A stretch of 64,000 nucleotides of DNA from Thermochromatium tepidum ATCC 43061 (GCF_009664085.1 NZ_CP039268.1:2461001-2525000), one strand, 5' to 3'; shown: positions 1-8,187, numbered from the stretch's first letter. The notes: a model not told the origin generated them from the sequence alone. Program-made: numbers and translations.

Positions 1-98
1 TCTTCCAGCACAGAATTGAGGTAGTCAGCGGCCAGTTGCGGGTCTTTGCGGAACATCTCGACCGTCGCTTCCTCGTGAGTTCGGTATGTCTTGGCCAT
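1..98 (-). CDS. HigA-like antitoxin, N-terminal fragment at window edge
   Basis: The first 32 codons of a small antitoxin read off the left edge of the window. The visible protein starts MAKTYRTHEEATVEMF and continues with a helix typical of addiction-module antidote proteins (HI1420/HigA-like), which carry a helix-turn-helix further on. A GGGAGAGG ribosome site lies just upstream of the ATG. It follows a RelE/HigB-type toxin gene on the same strand, the usual toxin-first order of this family, and should repress their shared promoter. The DNA-binding part lies outside the window, so the family call rests on the N-terminus and the neighbour. Confidence 0.72.
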   Translation of the reverse strand, partial: MAKTYRTHEEATVEMFRKDPQLAADYLNSVLE

Positions 99-414
99 TT
101 CGCCTCTCCCAGTCCTTTAACAACCTTACGGCACGTTCGATGTCGCGGCTCTGCGAGCGCTTGTCGCCGCCGCTGGTCAGCAGGATCACCCTTCTGCCCA
201 CATGAGCGTAGTAGACGCGGTAGCCGGGCCCGACATCCACCCGCAGTTCCCACACACCGTCGCGCAGAGGCTTGCAATCACCAAACAAGCCCAGTTCCAT
301 GCGAGCAACACGCTTGATGATCGCCACCTTGGCCACCCGGTCACGCAGGGAGTCGAGCCAATCCTGGTATAGGTCGTTCTCGGCGTCGTCGAGGTAGTGG
401 ATGATCTCGTACAT
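25..414 (-). CDS. RelE/HigB-type (Gp49-like) toxin
   Basis: A 129-residue toxin of the phage-derived Gp49/HigB type, expected to act as a ribosome-dependent mRNA interferase held in check by the antitoxin that follows. Family signs are the opening MYEIIHYLDD, the central GVWELRVDVGPGYRVYYA strand-turn-strand with conserved Arg and Tyr, and the terminal LLTSGGDKRSQSRDIERA. Most relatives stop near residue 100-105. Here the frame runs about 25 residues further and overlaps the antitoxin start by 74 nt instead of the usual few bases. The tail may therefore be a frameshifted or read-through end. The core looks intact. Confidence 0.8.
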   Translation of the reverse strand: MYEIIHYLDDAENDLYQDWLDSLRDRVAKVAIIKRVARMELGLFGDCKPLRDGVWELRVDVGPGYRVYYAHVGRRVILLTSGGDKRSQSRDIERAVRLLKDWERRNGQDIPNSRGSDGRDVPQRPATGR

Positions 415-441
415 GGCTCATTTTAGCTTTTAAGCGAAATA

Positions 442-1544
442 TTGCAAGCCTCAGAGCTTGCCCAAATACGATCTTCACGTATCCTTGCGCGCTCTTTTGC
501 ACAGAGGATCGTCTTGGAAATCTGGTTACTGATGCCGCTGCTGTTCGCTGGTGGCTACCTGCTGGGGCGCTGGCTGATCGCGTGGCTGCGCCTGCGCTTT
601 CCGTGGCTGACGCGTTTCATGCGCTTTGCACCAGGCACCTCCATCAGATGGTTGCGGGCCCGGTCTCGATCACGGCACGCCAAGAAAATGGCCGACGGCA
701 AAGCCCGCGGGCGGCCACCCACCCCGCCGTTCATTGTCGATGCCATCATCGCCATCAAGCGGGACAACCTGCGCTACAGCGCCGGACACATTGCGCGCAT
801 GATCTCCGGCGGCGAGCTCCATTTCCGCATCAGCAAGAGGACGGTTGCCCAGATTCTCAAGGCGCACGGTTTCACGCCACGGCCGAAAGGCAAGCGTCCT
901 GCACGCGAAGAAGAACCCGGCTGGCTGACCACACTCTACAACCAGCACGTGATGGCCATCGACTTTTAAGGTGGTGCTTGACCTCACGGGCAAAGCGCTG
1001 TTCATCTTCAACCTGATCGACCATGGGCGGCGCGTGCTGCACTGGTCACGCGCAACCTACCACCCCACTGCCGAGTGGGTGGCCCAGCAACGGCGCAACG
1101 CGTTCATAGACCCTCCGCAAGGAAACCCGCGACTTGAGTCGCGGGAGGAATTGCGGGCGCGCGAAGTGCGCCATGTGGTGTATAATGCACCGCAAGCGTG
1201 GTCTCCGGGCGCACGCCGACTGTAACGCCAGTCGAAACCTGGCCCGGATTGGCAGCGGCGCCCCGCTGCCAAGGGCGGCTGTAAACACGCCCAATGTTGG
1301 GGATGTGGTCAACCATGTTTGCTGCGTCTCACAATAAAGCCTTCGACTTCAGTCGAGGGTTGTTTACGGACTCGGATGAGTTGCCGCACGCCCCCACATG
1401 GCCAACGGTGGGCAGCCGCCGATATTGCCGGAGGTGGCGAACATACCCGCAGTCAACGACCAGGACTTCTTCAAGACGCCAAGAAAGCTCGTGCGCCAGA
1501 AGTGGCTCGGCGGCTTGCACTCCAGCTATCGCTGGACGGCGTAA
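442..1544 (+). pseudogene. Integrase-core (rve) transposase, frameshifted and interrupted
   Basis: Remains of an IS transposase with an integrase catalytic core. The first 175 residues hold a hydrophobic N-terminus, a helix-turn-helix region (about residues 90-150) and the first core strand ending HVMAIDF. There a one-base insertion (run of T at about 965-968) creates a stop. The reading resumes in the next frame as VVLDLTGKALFIFNLIDHG and continues to about 1107. A tnpB-derived mini-element then interrupts it. The original C-terminus is recognisable after the insertion, ending GGLHSSYRWTA before TAA, but much of the DDE core is missing. At least two independent lesions mean it cannot make an active enzyme. 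The exact IS family was not determined. Confidence 0.75.
1108..1367 (+). mobile_element. tnpB-derived miniature IS200/IS605-type element, copy 1
   Basis: A 260-bp element with subterminal hairpins at both ends: a perfect CCCGCGACTT/GAGTCGCGGG stem at 1126-1145 and an imperfect CTTCGACT/AGTCGAGG stem near the right end, which finishes in TTTAC. The base run just outside the left end is TTCAT, shared by all three copies, so TTCAT is the probable target and transposon-adjacent motif. The interior still encodes the tail of a TnpB protein: HADCNASRNLAR, carrying the RuvC-III aspartate context, then AVNTPNVG and a stop. No TIR and no target duplication are seen, as expected for Y1-transposase (TnpA) elements. 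It sits inside the integrase pseudogene. Confidence 0.82.
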
Positions 1545-1683
1545 TTCCGGACTGACGGGTTCGGTGATTCACGGCCATCGGCGCCGACAGCCGAGGCTAT
1601 AGCGCGCCCGAAAACCACCCATTGCAGTGTCCCTTATTTGACTTGCAGAGATCGGACGTCACGTCAAATTAAGTGTAACTTCC

Positions 1684-1866
1684 TTGCAGCGCTTGGCGAC
1701 TGACGAACCCTTGCCCGTCAGCCAACGGGATCACGCACTGACCGGCAACTGGTCGGGCTATCGGGAATGCCACCCCAAGCCCGACCTGCTGCTGATCTAC
1801 AAGAAGCCGGATGACGATACCTTGCGCATCGCCCGACTGGGTTCGCACAGCGAGTTGTTCAGCTGA
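1684..1866 (+). pseudogene. YafQ/RelE-type toxin, C-terminal remnant
   Basis: About 60 residues matching the C-terminal two thirds of YafQ-type mRNA interferases: LPVSQRDHALTGNWSGYREC, then a PDLLLIYKK strand, then the RLGSHSELF end with the catalytic-type His. The N-terminal helices normally present in this family (about 30 residues) are absent; upstream sequence in frame does not resemble them, and only a TTG could serve as start. No DinJ-type antitoxin is visible upstream. It is best read as a truncated, orphaned toxin left by the neighbouring IS activity. A functional short form cannot be excluded. Confidence 0.65.
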
Positions 1867-1985
1867 TGGCGTGAATCACAGCCACCAGCCATTTCCAAAA
1901 AAACCGTGGTCTGTCCCCTATTATTGCGCCTGCTCGGACGCTGGCACAACCGACGCTGGCGGAACGGCGGAATAGCGGTGCCGTT

Positions 1986-2384
1986 CTACTGGTCGGCGGG
2001 AATGCGCGCAAGGGTGCCGGCCCAGTCGAGAATCAGCCGGTCGGCGGTCATCAGTGGCGTGTTGCGGTCGATGGCGGTGGCCACAATGAAGCGGTCGGCG
2101 GGGTTGCGATGCAGGTTCTCAAGCTGGGTGGCCAGCAAGGCGATGCGGCCATCGACCGGAATTTCCGTCAGGCCCGCCCGCAGCCAGTCCTCGCGCCACA
2201 GCACAACCGGCATGGGCAGCACGATGCGGCCGCGTTCCGCCAGCATGGCCACCTCCCAGAAACTGATGGCGCTGACCGCCACCTGCCCGACACGCCAGTC
2301 GGCCTCGATCCGCTGCCGCGCTTGCACCCCGAGCGCGGGGTCGTCGCGATCCATCCACAACAGGGTGTGGGTGTCGAGAATCAC
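1986..2384 (-). CDS. vapC: VapC-type PIN-domain toxin
   Basis: A 132-residue PIN-domain ribonuclease, the toxin of a type II module. The conserved acidic residues are visible: Asp in the opening MILDTHTLLWM, Glu in AISFWEVAML, and the late Asp pair in NPADRFIVATA and PLMTADRLI. These build the Mg-binding site in the family. Length is normal. Its start overlaps the stop of the preceding Phd-type antitoxin by 4 nt (ATGA), so the two are translationally coupled and co-transcribed from a promoter upstream of the antitoxin, which such complexes autorepress. It looks complete and active, unlike several surrounding remnants. Confidence 0.88.
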   Translation of the reverse strand: MILDTHTLLWMDRDDPALGVQARQRIEADWRVGQVAVSAISFWEVAMLAERGRIVLPMPVVLWREDWLRAGLTEIPVDGRIALLATQLENLHRNPADRFIVATAIDRNTPLMTADRLILDWAGTLARIPADQ

Positions 2385-2611
2385 GCCAGCGCTTTCCAGA
2401 GACCGTCTTCCAGTGGTGCCAGGACGTCACCGTGAATTTCAAGGTTCCGGTGCAGGCCAAACGGGGAGTCGATACGCTGTCCGGAAAAGGGACGCAATTC
2501 GGCCACCGGCTTGCCATTCTTAGTGACGACCCAGACCTCGCCGGTGGTCGCCACGGCATCCATCAGGGCGAGACACTTGGCCTTGAATTCAGAGGCTTGA
2601 ATGGTGTGCAT
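2381..2611 (-). CDS. Phd/YefM-type antitoxin
   Basis: A 76-residue antitoxin of the Phd/YefM superfamily. The N-terminal half MHTIQASEFKAKCLALMDAV and the following VVTKNGKPVAEL strand are the signature of the DNA-binding, dimerising part. The C-terminal half (about residues 45-76) is the toxin-neutralising tail. The ATG chosen is the one that begins the conserved motif; an upstream in-frame extension of 24 residues has no family similarity. It precedes and overlaps the PIN-domain toxin gene by 4 nt. It presumably binds its own promoter in the AT-rich stretch at about 2612-2670. Confidence 0.87.
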   Translation of the reverse strand: MHTIQASEFKAKCLALMDAVATTGEVWVVTKNGKPVAELRPFSGQRIDSPFGLHRNLEIHGDVLAPLEDGLWKALA

Positions 2612-2725
2612 GGCGTTCTTTCTGTGGATAACCATGCACGTGACTATAGTCACCAGAGTGGTCTTCTTCAATACCGTCCGCAAAGTCGCTGCGCTTCTCC
2701 AGCGGTTGGCTGGACGGAGCGAGGC

Positions 2726-2895
2726 TCACGCCGCCTTCTTCTCGAACACGCAGCTTGCCGCCCGCATCCCACGCAGGAACTTCGCCTGTCGCCGGGCAGC
2801 AAGCTCGACCAACGCCGCCGGCTTGCCGATGGCGCTGCCAAACTCCTTCAGAAACTTCGTGCCATGCTCGATGAACGCCACCGTGTCGATCCCCA
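2726..2895 (-). pseudogene. C-terminal remnant of a RAYT-type transposase
   Basis: About 55 codons read RLGIDTVAFIEHGTKFLKEF and onward to VFEKKAA and TGA. They are nearly identical to the C-terminal tail of the full-length Y1-type transposase at 11876-13096 (there LGIDTEAFIEHATSLLKAFG). No upstream part of the gene is present; the fragment is joined directly to an IS256 remnant. It is therefore a recombination scar between two mobile elements, not a gene. The similarity shows that the RAYT gene has had more than one copy in this replicon. Confidence 0.75.
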
Positions 2896-3093
2896 ACCGG
2901 TGTTCTTCATACTTGCCTCATACTTGCGATACGCGCCACGCTCCCCGCTGCGTTCGTGAAGTCCCGCCCCGATCTGGCTGGAAACCTCGTAATCCATCAG
3001 CTTCGCCAGTACGCCTTCCACCAGCGAACGCAAAAAATCTTCGCCGCCCTGTTGCCTGATCATCTGCACAAATGCCATGCTGTCGTCGGCCAT
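2896..3093 (-). pseudogene. IS256-family transposase, N-terminal fragment
   Basis: About 65 residues of the N-terminus of a mutator-type (IS256) transposase: MADDSMAFVQMIRQQGGEDF, then LVEGVLAKLMDYEVSSQIGA and ERSGERGAYR, the helical N-terminal region of the family. A GAGGAG ribosome site precedes the ATG. The reading then runs into the unrelated RAYT tail, so the DDE catalytic domain (normally about 300 more residues) is lost. Non-functional remnant. Confidence 0.72.
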
Positions 3094-3133
3094 CGTCTTC
3101 TCCTCGGTCAAGTTGTTAATCGCAATCTCAACC

Positions 3134-4090
3134 TTACCGAAGTTCTTGATGACGGTGGCCAACGCCACCTTCGCTCAGAATTACACCACTTGCGTGGACT
3201 CTATCCACGCCGGCGCGCATCGCGTCGACCGCCAAATCGATGAATGCCCGGACCTTGGGTGTCAGGTAGCGGGCACTGGCAAACACCGCATGGATGGGTA
3301 CGGTGGGGACTGCCCAATCGCTCAGCACCGGCTGTAAGTGGCCATCCCGAACGGCAGGAATTGCGATGATCAAGGGTAGCTTCGCGATGCCCAGTCCCGC
3401 GATGGCGGCGTTCCGCACGGCAAAGACGTTGTTCGCCTTCAGCCGCGATTGCCGCACGATCCGCTCCTGACGTCCCTCTTGTGACAGGATCCACGACGCC
3501 TGATGGCTGCCGCCCGCAAAGGCCAGAATGTCGTGACTTGCCAGATCGCCCGGTAGTGCAGGGGTTGTGCGCCGTGCCAAATAGGCAGGCGCCGCAAACA
3601 AGCCGTATTCCATCTCGCCCAGTTTGCGCGCGGTGAGTGTCGAATCCGCCAGCGGCCCCACCCGGATGGCCAGGTCGAACCCCTCGTGCACGATATCCAC
3701 GAGCCGCCCGGTGAAGTCGGCGTCCACCCGGACTTGCGGGTAGCGCTCCAGGTAAGCGGTAATCCAGGTGCTGACCGCAATCATGCCGAACTCCACACCG
3801 CAGGTCAGGCGCAAAGTTCCCCGCGGCTCACTGTGCGCCTGCTGCACCGCGCGTCGCGCCTCGTCGGCTGCGCCGAGGATGCCGACCGCCCGTTCAAAAA
3901 ACTCACGCCCGACTTCGGTGAGCGACAACGAACGGGTCGTGCGTGCGAGCAGGCGCACGCCCAATTCGGCCTCGAGCTGGCTGACCACGCGCGAGACATG
4001 CGCCTTCTGGCTGCGCAGCTGCTCGGCTGCGCGGGTGAAGCTGCCGGTCTGCACGACCTTGACGAAGGTTTCGAGCTGACTGAGTTCCAT
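3134..4090 (-). CDS. LysR-family transcriptional regulator
   Basis: A LysR-type regulator of about 318 residues. Residues 1-60 (MELSQLETFVKVVQTGSFTR and SQKAHVSRVVSQLEAELGVR) form the winged helix-turn-helix, and about 90-295 the periplasmic-binding-protein-like effector domain. The ATG giving MELSQLETF is preferred to one six codons upstream because it matches the family start. The last 20 residues (after VDAMRAGVDRV) are not family-like and may come from adjacent mobile DNA. It is divergent from the oxidoreductase cluster starting at 4198, with about 107 nt between the starts. The standard inference is that it controls that cluster and its own promoter. Confidence 0.9.
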   Translation of the reverse strand: MELSQLETFVKVVQTGSFTRAAEQLRSQKAHVSRVVSQLEAELGVRLLARTTRSLSLTEVGREFFERAVGILGAADEARRAVQQAHSEPRGTLRLTCGVEFGMIAVSTWITAYLERYPQVRVDADFTGRLVDIVHEGFDLAIRVGPLADSTLTARKLGEMEYGLFAAPAYLARRTTPALPGDLASHDILAFAGGSHQASWILSQEGRQERIVRQSRLKANNVFAVRNAAIAGLGIAKLPLIIAIPAVRDGHLQPVLSDWAVPTVPIHAVFASARYLTPKVRAFIDLAVDAMRAGVDRVHASGVILSEGGVGHRHQELR

Positions 4091-4197
4091 TGTTGTGTTT
4101 TGTGGCAACAGAGATTCGCATTCTGACCGATTTATCTTAAGTCGGAAACGATAGACACTGCACCCGGTTTCATCTTCCGCCTGTTCCGGAGATCGCC

Positions 4198-4764
4198 ATG
4201 AGCCTCAAAGACCCCAATGTCCTGAACCCCAACGCCAAGAAGCGCATCGCCATCGTGATTGCCAACCCCGCCGTCTCCAGCACCACCGGCTGGCCGGTGG
4301 GTTTCTGGTGGAGCGAGTTGACCCACCCGTACCATGTGTTCACCGAGGCCGGCTACGAGGTCGACCTGTTCAGCCCGAACGGCGGCCCATGCGAAGCCGA
4401 CGCGATGAGCGACCCGAACGACCCCAGCGGCTCCAGCAAAACCGACTTGATCAGTGCGGCGGTGCTGGCTTACGCCAAGGGAGCGGATGGCAAACTGATC
4501 GCCAAGGGCAAGACCGTGACCGGATTTGCCAACTGCGAGGAGGACTACGCGGACAACGCGGTGTGGAACTACGGGCTGCTGCCGCGCGACAAGCATGTGA
4601 TGCCCTGGCGCATCGAGGACCGGCTCAAAGCCATCGGTGCCAACTACGTGCAGGCCGGCCTGTGGCGCAGCTTCGCGGTGCGCGATGGCAACCTGATCAC
4701 CGGCCAGCTGAACTTCTCGGGCGAAGAAACCGCTCGGCTGGTCGTCGAAGCGCTGGGGCGTTGA
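4198..4764 (+). pseudogene. DJ-1/PfpI-family protein lacking the nucleophile region
   Basis: A 188-residue frame that matches DJ-1/PfpI class I amidotransferase-like proteins (chaperone/glyoxalase III type) at both ends: RIAIVIANPAVSSTTGWPVG with FWWSELTHPY near the start, and GKTVTGFANCEEDYADNAV to GANYVQAGLWRSFAVRDGN at the end. The middle is missing. The text jumps from SSKTDLIS to AAVLAYAKGADG, where relatives have some 60-70 residues including the central beta-sheet and the catalytic Cys of the nucleophile elbow. The deletion is in frame, so a protein may still be made, but the active-site Cys is absent. First gene of a three-gene run behind the divergent LysR regulator. Confidence 0.68.
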
Positions 4765-4766
4765 GC

Positions 4767-5630
4767 ATGAGCAACATGCCCCGTGTGCTCGTCACCGGCG
4801 CCACCGGCAACATTGGCCGGGCCTTGGTCGCCCAACTGTTGCACGACGCCCCCGATTTCGAGGTCATCGCGGCCTCGCCCAAAGGGGAGCCCGTATTGCA
4901 GGCTCCCGGTCGCGCCTTGAACCTCCTCGACCCCGCATCGACCCTATCGGCCATGCAAGGGGTGGATCGGCTGTTTCTGGTCACGCCGGCGCATCCCGAC
5001 ATGGAAACCATGACTCTGCATGCGGTCAACGCGGCCCGGCCGCAGGGTGTCCAGCACATCGTCAGGGTCTCCGGCGCCGGTGCAGACCCGACGTCAGACA
5101 TCGCCATTGCCCGCTTGCAAGGGCGCTGTGACCAGATCGTCATCGACTCGGGGATCACCTACACCTTGCTGCGCCCGAAGAACTTCATGCAGAACTTCAC
5201 CAGCTTCCTGCGCGACATGATCCGCTCGGGCACGGTGTACTCGTCTCAAGGTGAGGGGCGCGTGCCCTTCATCGACGCACGGGACATTGCGGCTGTGGCC
5301 GCTCGGGTTCTGATGGCACCCGATGACCACGCCGGACGGGCCTACACCCTCACCGGGCCGCAGGCGCTCACCAACGCCGAGGCGCTGGCGGTCATCAGCC
5401 GCGAAATCGGGCGAACCGTCACACTGGTGCCGATCAGCGAAGAACAAGCCATTTCGGGGATGCGCCAAGCCGGCATGCCTGAGCCCTTGGTGCAGGCGAT
5501 GTCGAGCCTGAATCGCATCATCGCCGCTGGCTGGGTCGCCGAAGTGACCGAGGATGTCCCGCGCCTGCTGGGCCGCCCCGCGACGGCATGGCCGGACTTC
5601 GTGGCCGAGCACCGCAGTGTATGGCTTTGA
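4767..5630 (+). CDS. NmrA-like NAD(P)-binding oxidoreductase/sensor
   Basis: A 287-residue Rossmann-fold protein of the NmrA/atypical SDR group. The dinucleotide-binding motif VLVTGATGNIGRALV is at residues 6-20. The body shows HIVRVSGAGAD, TLLRPKNFMQNF and VPFIDARDIAAV, the usual landmarks of NAD(P)H:quinone-type or nitrogen-metabolite-repressor-like proteins. It has no Tyr-x-x-x-Lys pair typical of classical SDRs. The ATG lies 2 nt after the stop of the upstream DJ-1-like frame, so the two are co-transcribed. The likely role is redox or reactive-carbonyl handling under the LysR regulator; the substrate is unknown. Confidence 0.85.
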   Translation: MSNMPRVLVTGATGNIGRALVAQLLHDAPDFEVIAASPKGEPVLQAPGRALNLLDPASTLSAMQGVDRLFLVTPAHPDMETMTLHAVNAARPQGVQHIVRVSGAGADPTSDIAIARLQGRCDQIVIDSGITYTLLRPKNFMQNFTSFLRDMIRSGTVYSSQGEGRVPFIDARDIAAVAARVLMAPDDHAGRAYTLTGPQALTNAEALAVISREIGRTVTLVPISEEQAISGMRQAGMPEPLVQAMSSLNRIIAAGWVAEVTEDVPRLLGRPATAWPDFVAEHRSVWL

Positions 5631-5676
5631 GCACGCAGTCCGCACGTCTAACCCACGTTCTAGACAGGAGAAAGAC

Positions 5677-6306
5677 ATGAGCATTTCCATCATTGGTGCC
5701 GGCAACGTCGGCATGGCGCTGGGCAGCGCGCTGACCCGACGTGGAGAGTCGGTGGTGTTTGGCGTGCCGGATCCCGACAAATATCGGGACGCAGTCTCCG
5801 CCTTGGGGGATCGCGCCCGCGTGACCACGACTGCGCAGGCGATTGCCGCCAGTGATGTCGTGATTCTCGCGGTGCCCTATGCGGCGCTGCCCGCGATCGC
5901 GCAAAGCGTGCCCGACTGGCAGGGCAAGATCCTGGTCGATGCCACCAATCCGTTGGCCCAGGGATTGAATGGCTTGTTGGTCGGCACCACGACGTCGGGC
6001 GCCGAGGAACTCGCCAAACTGGCCAAGGGCGCGCGTGTGGTCAAGGCGTTCAACACCACCGGCGCTGAAAACATGGCCGATAGCCACTATCCAAACGGCG
6101 TGCCGATGATGCCGGTCTGCGGTGACGATGCCGATGCCCGCCAGCGGGTGATGGCGCTGGCCACGCTGATCGGTTTCGATGCCGTGGATATGGGCCCCCT
6201 CTTGGCGGCGCGCTATCTGGAACCGTTTGCGATGACATGGATTCATCTGGCCATCAAGCAAGGCTACGGTCGCAAGTTTGCGTTCGGCATGTTGCGCCGC
6301 GACTGA
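5677..6306 (+). CDS. NADPH-dependent F420-reductase-like (NpdG-type) oxidoreductase
   Basis: A 209-residue protein with an N-terminal dinucleotide-binding fold (SISIIGAGNVGMALGSALTR) and the hallmarks DVVILAVPYAALPAIA, ILVDATNPLA and VVKAFNTTGAENM of the F420-dependent NADP oxidoreductase domain. Many proteobacterial members do not use F420 and are simply NADP-binding reductases. A clear AGGAG ribosome site precedes the ATG by 7 nt. It is the last gene of the cluster controlled by the divergent LysR regulator, 46 nt downstream of the NmrA-like gene. Complete and normal in length. Confidence 0.83.
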   Translation: MSISIIGAGNVGMALGSALTRRGESVVFGVPDPDKYRDAVSALGDRARVTTTAQAIAASDVVILAVPYAALPAIAQSVPDWQGKILVDATNPLAQGLNGLLVGTTTSGAEELAKLAKGARVVKAFNTTGAENMADSHYPNGVPMMPVCGDDADARQRVMALATLIGFDAVDMGPLLAARYLEPFAMTWIHLAIKQGYGRKFAFGMLRRD

Positions 6307-6962
6307 GGGCCCGCGCATCAGCGAGCGTGACGACAGCCTCGCATCGCCAAGGGCCGCAAGGCCAGCTGGTTCGGACCATTGATCAAGCCGGTGCTCGTGT
6401 TCGACCTGGTTGGCTGGGTAAAGCCCCCATCAGGTGGCCGCGGCTCTATTCGTCTTTGGCTTGCTAGTCATCTGGTGAGGTGATTGAGGCAGACCTTCTT
6501 TGACGCGCGCCTGGGCGAGGACTTGCCGGCCCAGTGCGGGCCCGGTCGAAGCAGAGGCTGGCGGTCGCCTGACTGGCCAGTGGCGAGACCGAGCTGAGCG
6601 CAGCGCGGGCTTGAGTCATCCTCTGGCGCTGACTTTCCCCGTGGCTGGCCGAATACAACACGCTCCCGTTGTCGCCCTACGTGGAACATCTTCCCAAACG
6701 GTTCGGACTTGGCCGCACTCGCAGTCGGGGCGGCCATCTCGTCAGTCGGGGGGCGCCTTGATCGGATCGGCGCCTTCGACTGATTGCGTGTCCAGTGTGA
6801 GTGTGAAAGAGACTGTGGCCCGCAGGAGGGCTACCGATCGCCGAGCAGTACAGAGCGATCGCCAGTGATTCCGCTCAAGCCTGCGCTGGTTGCAGATGCC
6901 GGTCGTTTGGAGACGGTGCACCGTCCACCCGCGAAGCCCGACGCCGTTCCGGGCTTTTTCAT
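6307..6962. other. Gene-poor stretch with degraded sequence
   Basis: No convincing gene. Open frames here are short, start late and carry arginine-rich translations typical of shadow reading of GC-rich DNA. One 35-codon stretch (about 6350-6470, GRKASWFGPLIKPVLVFDLV) has a protein-like feel but neither start signal nor family match that I recognise. The stretch ends at the second tnpB-derived element, and is probably the debris of older insertions. Confidence 0.5.
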
Positions 6963-7216
6963 AGACCCTCCGCAAGGAAACCCGCGACTTGAGTCGCGGG
7001 AGGAATGGCGGGTGCGCGAAGCGCACCATGTGGTGTATAAGACAGTGTGGTCTCCGGGCGCACGCCGACTGCAACGCCAGTCGAAACCTGGCCCGGATTG
7101 GCAGCGGAGCCCCGCTACCAAGGGCGGCTGTAAACACGCCCAATGTTGGGGATGTGGTCAACCATGTTTGCTGCGTCTCACAATAAAGCCTTCGACTTCA
7201 GTCGAGGGTTGTTTAC
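6963..7216 (+). mobile_element. tnpB-derived miniature IS200/IS605-type element, copy 2
   Basis: A 254-bp relative of the element at 1108-1367, with the same left hairpin (CCCGCGACTT/GAGTCGCGGG), the same right hairpin and terminal TTTAC, and the same TTCAT just outside the left end. It is 6 bp shorter internally (around 7040) and carries a few substitutions. The TnpB-tail coding stretch (HADCNASRNLAR, AVNTPNVG) is retained. The right end abuts the 3' end of the DUF2905 gene, which takes its stop codon from the element. Confidence 0.82.
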
Positions 7217-7413
7217 TTGCGCCACAGCCAGAAAAGAAGCGTCAGCAGCAGCGACAGGACGATCGATGTCGTCAGCGGGAAGTAGAAGCTAAAATTCTCC
7301 TGCTCGGTGCTGATATCGCCGGGCAGTCGACCGAAGGGCAGTTTCGTGAGCCACGGCCAGAGCAGGCCGGCGGCGATGAGCAGTGCGCCCAGAATGATCA
7401 ACAGGCGTTGCAC
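7213..7413 (-). CDS. DUF2905-family small membrane protein
   Basis: A 66-residue inner-membrane protein with two transmembrane helices (about residues 3-22 and 46-63) separated by the conserved loop KLPFGRLPGDISTEQENFSFYFP, typical of DUF2905. The function of the family is unknown. Length is normal. The stop codon (TAA) lies in the TTTAC right end of the neighbouring tnpB-derived element, so the insertion has replaced the native stop or the bases around it without obvious harm to the coding region. Confidence 0.85.
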   Translation of the reverse strand: MQRLLIILGALLIAAGLLWPWLTKLPFGRLPGDISTEQENFSFYFPLTTSIVLSLLLTLLFWLWRK

Positions 7414-7476
7414 TTTAGGGTTCAGGGTTCATGTTCAAGATCAAATAGTGGGGCTGCAGGAGACTGGCGTCAAGTC

Positions 7477-7690
7477 TTCAACCCAGATTGTCCATTAGAC
7501 CAGGCAGGATCCGTATGAAAGGCATTTCGACATATCGCTTTGCCTATTGCTACGGCTTGGGGCCTACAGGGGGCGCCTTTGCACCCGCGCTCCTCGCCAA
7601 TAGGCACCGTATTGGCTCGTCGCGCTGAGACAAATTCGCACACCCTCGGCTGCCCAATCCGGTCGCGTTCCAATGGACAATCCGGGTCAA
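7477..7690. mobile_element. Miniature inverted-repeat element (about 215 bp)
   Basis: Two inverted copies of a sequence reading TTGACCCGGATTGTCCATTG face each other: TTCAACCCAGATTGTCCATT at 7479-7498 and its complement at about 7663-7687. The arms match at about 20 of 24 positions. The interior has no gene of its own. The layout is that of a MITE mobilised by a transposase elsewhere. The parent IS was not identified. Confidence 0.55.
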
Positions 7691-7853
7691 AAAAAAGTCG
7701 CAGCGAACCGGACCCATGGTCCTGGCGGCGATGAGTAGCGCTTGTCTGAGAAGCTGGATCCCGAACAGCCCCGATCAGAGCGCACCTCACGGCACCGCAG
7801 CGGCCAATGGGGATACCCGGCTTCTAGGAACGCTATGGCGAAGCGTAAGCTAA

Positions 7854-8122
7854 GGAAATGCTGAAGAAATCGTCGCGAGCGGGTGGAGGGCAAGGCGATT
7901 GGTGCGCAGGATGCAAGAAACGAGCCATTGGCGAAGTTTCGGCGAAGGCTCACATGAGCGCAGCGAATGTTACGCCGAAGCCACATATCAAGTAGATAGG
8001 CGAGCATCCGCGCACCGCGAGCCTCTCGCCCGCGCAGCAGATTTATTCAGCGTTTCCCTAGGGTCTGTTCTCAATTAAGCGAATAGCCGTATGCCGAATG
8101 GAAGGGATGCTGAATAAATCGT
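7854..8122. repeat. Inverted-repeat ends GGAAATGCTGAAGAAATC, three copies
   Basis: The motif GGAAATGCTGAAGAAATC at 7855 recurs inverted at about 8040-8058 (GATTTATTCAGCGTTTCC) and again in direct orientation at about 8105 (GGGATGCTGAATAAATC). The first two enclose about 205 bp without a gene and look like a small non-autonomous element. The third is probably one end of a second, broken copy. The stretch between 7691 and 8485 holds no convincing gene. Confidence 0.45.
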
Positions 8123-8187
8123 TCGCGGTCAATGACATGGCGAGGGGCTGTTCACAGCGGATGAATTATGGTCATATCCTGACTTTG

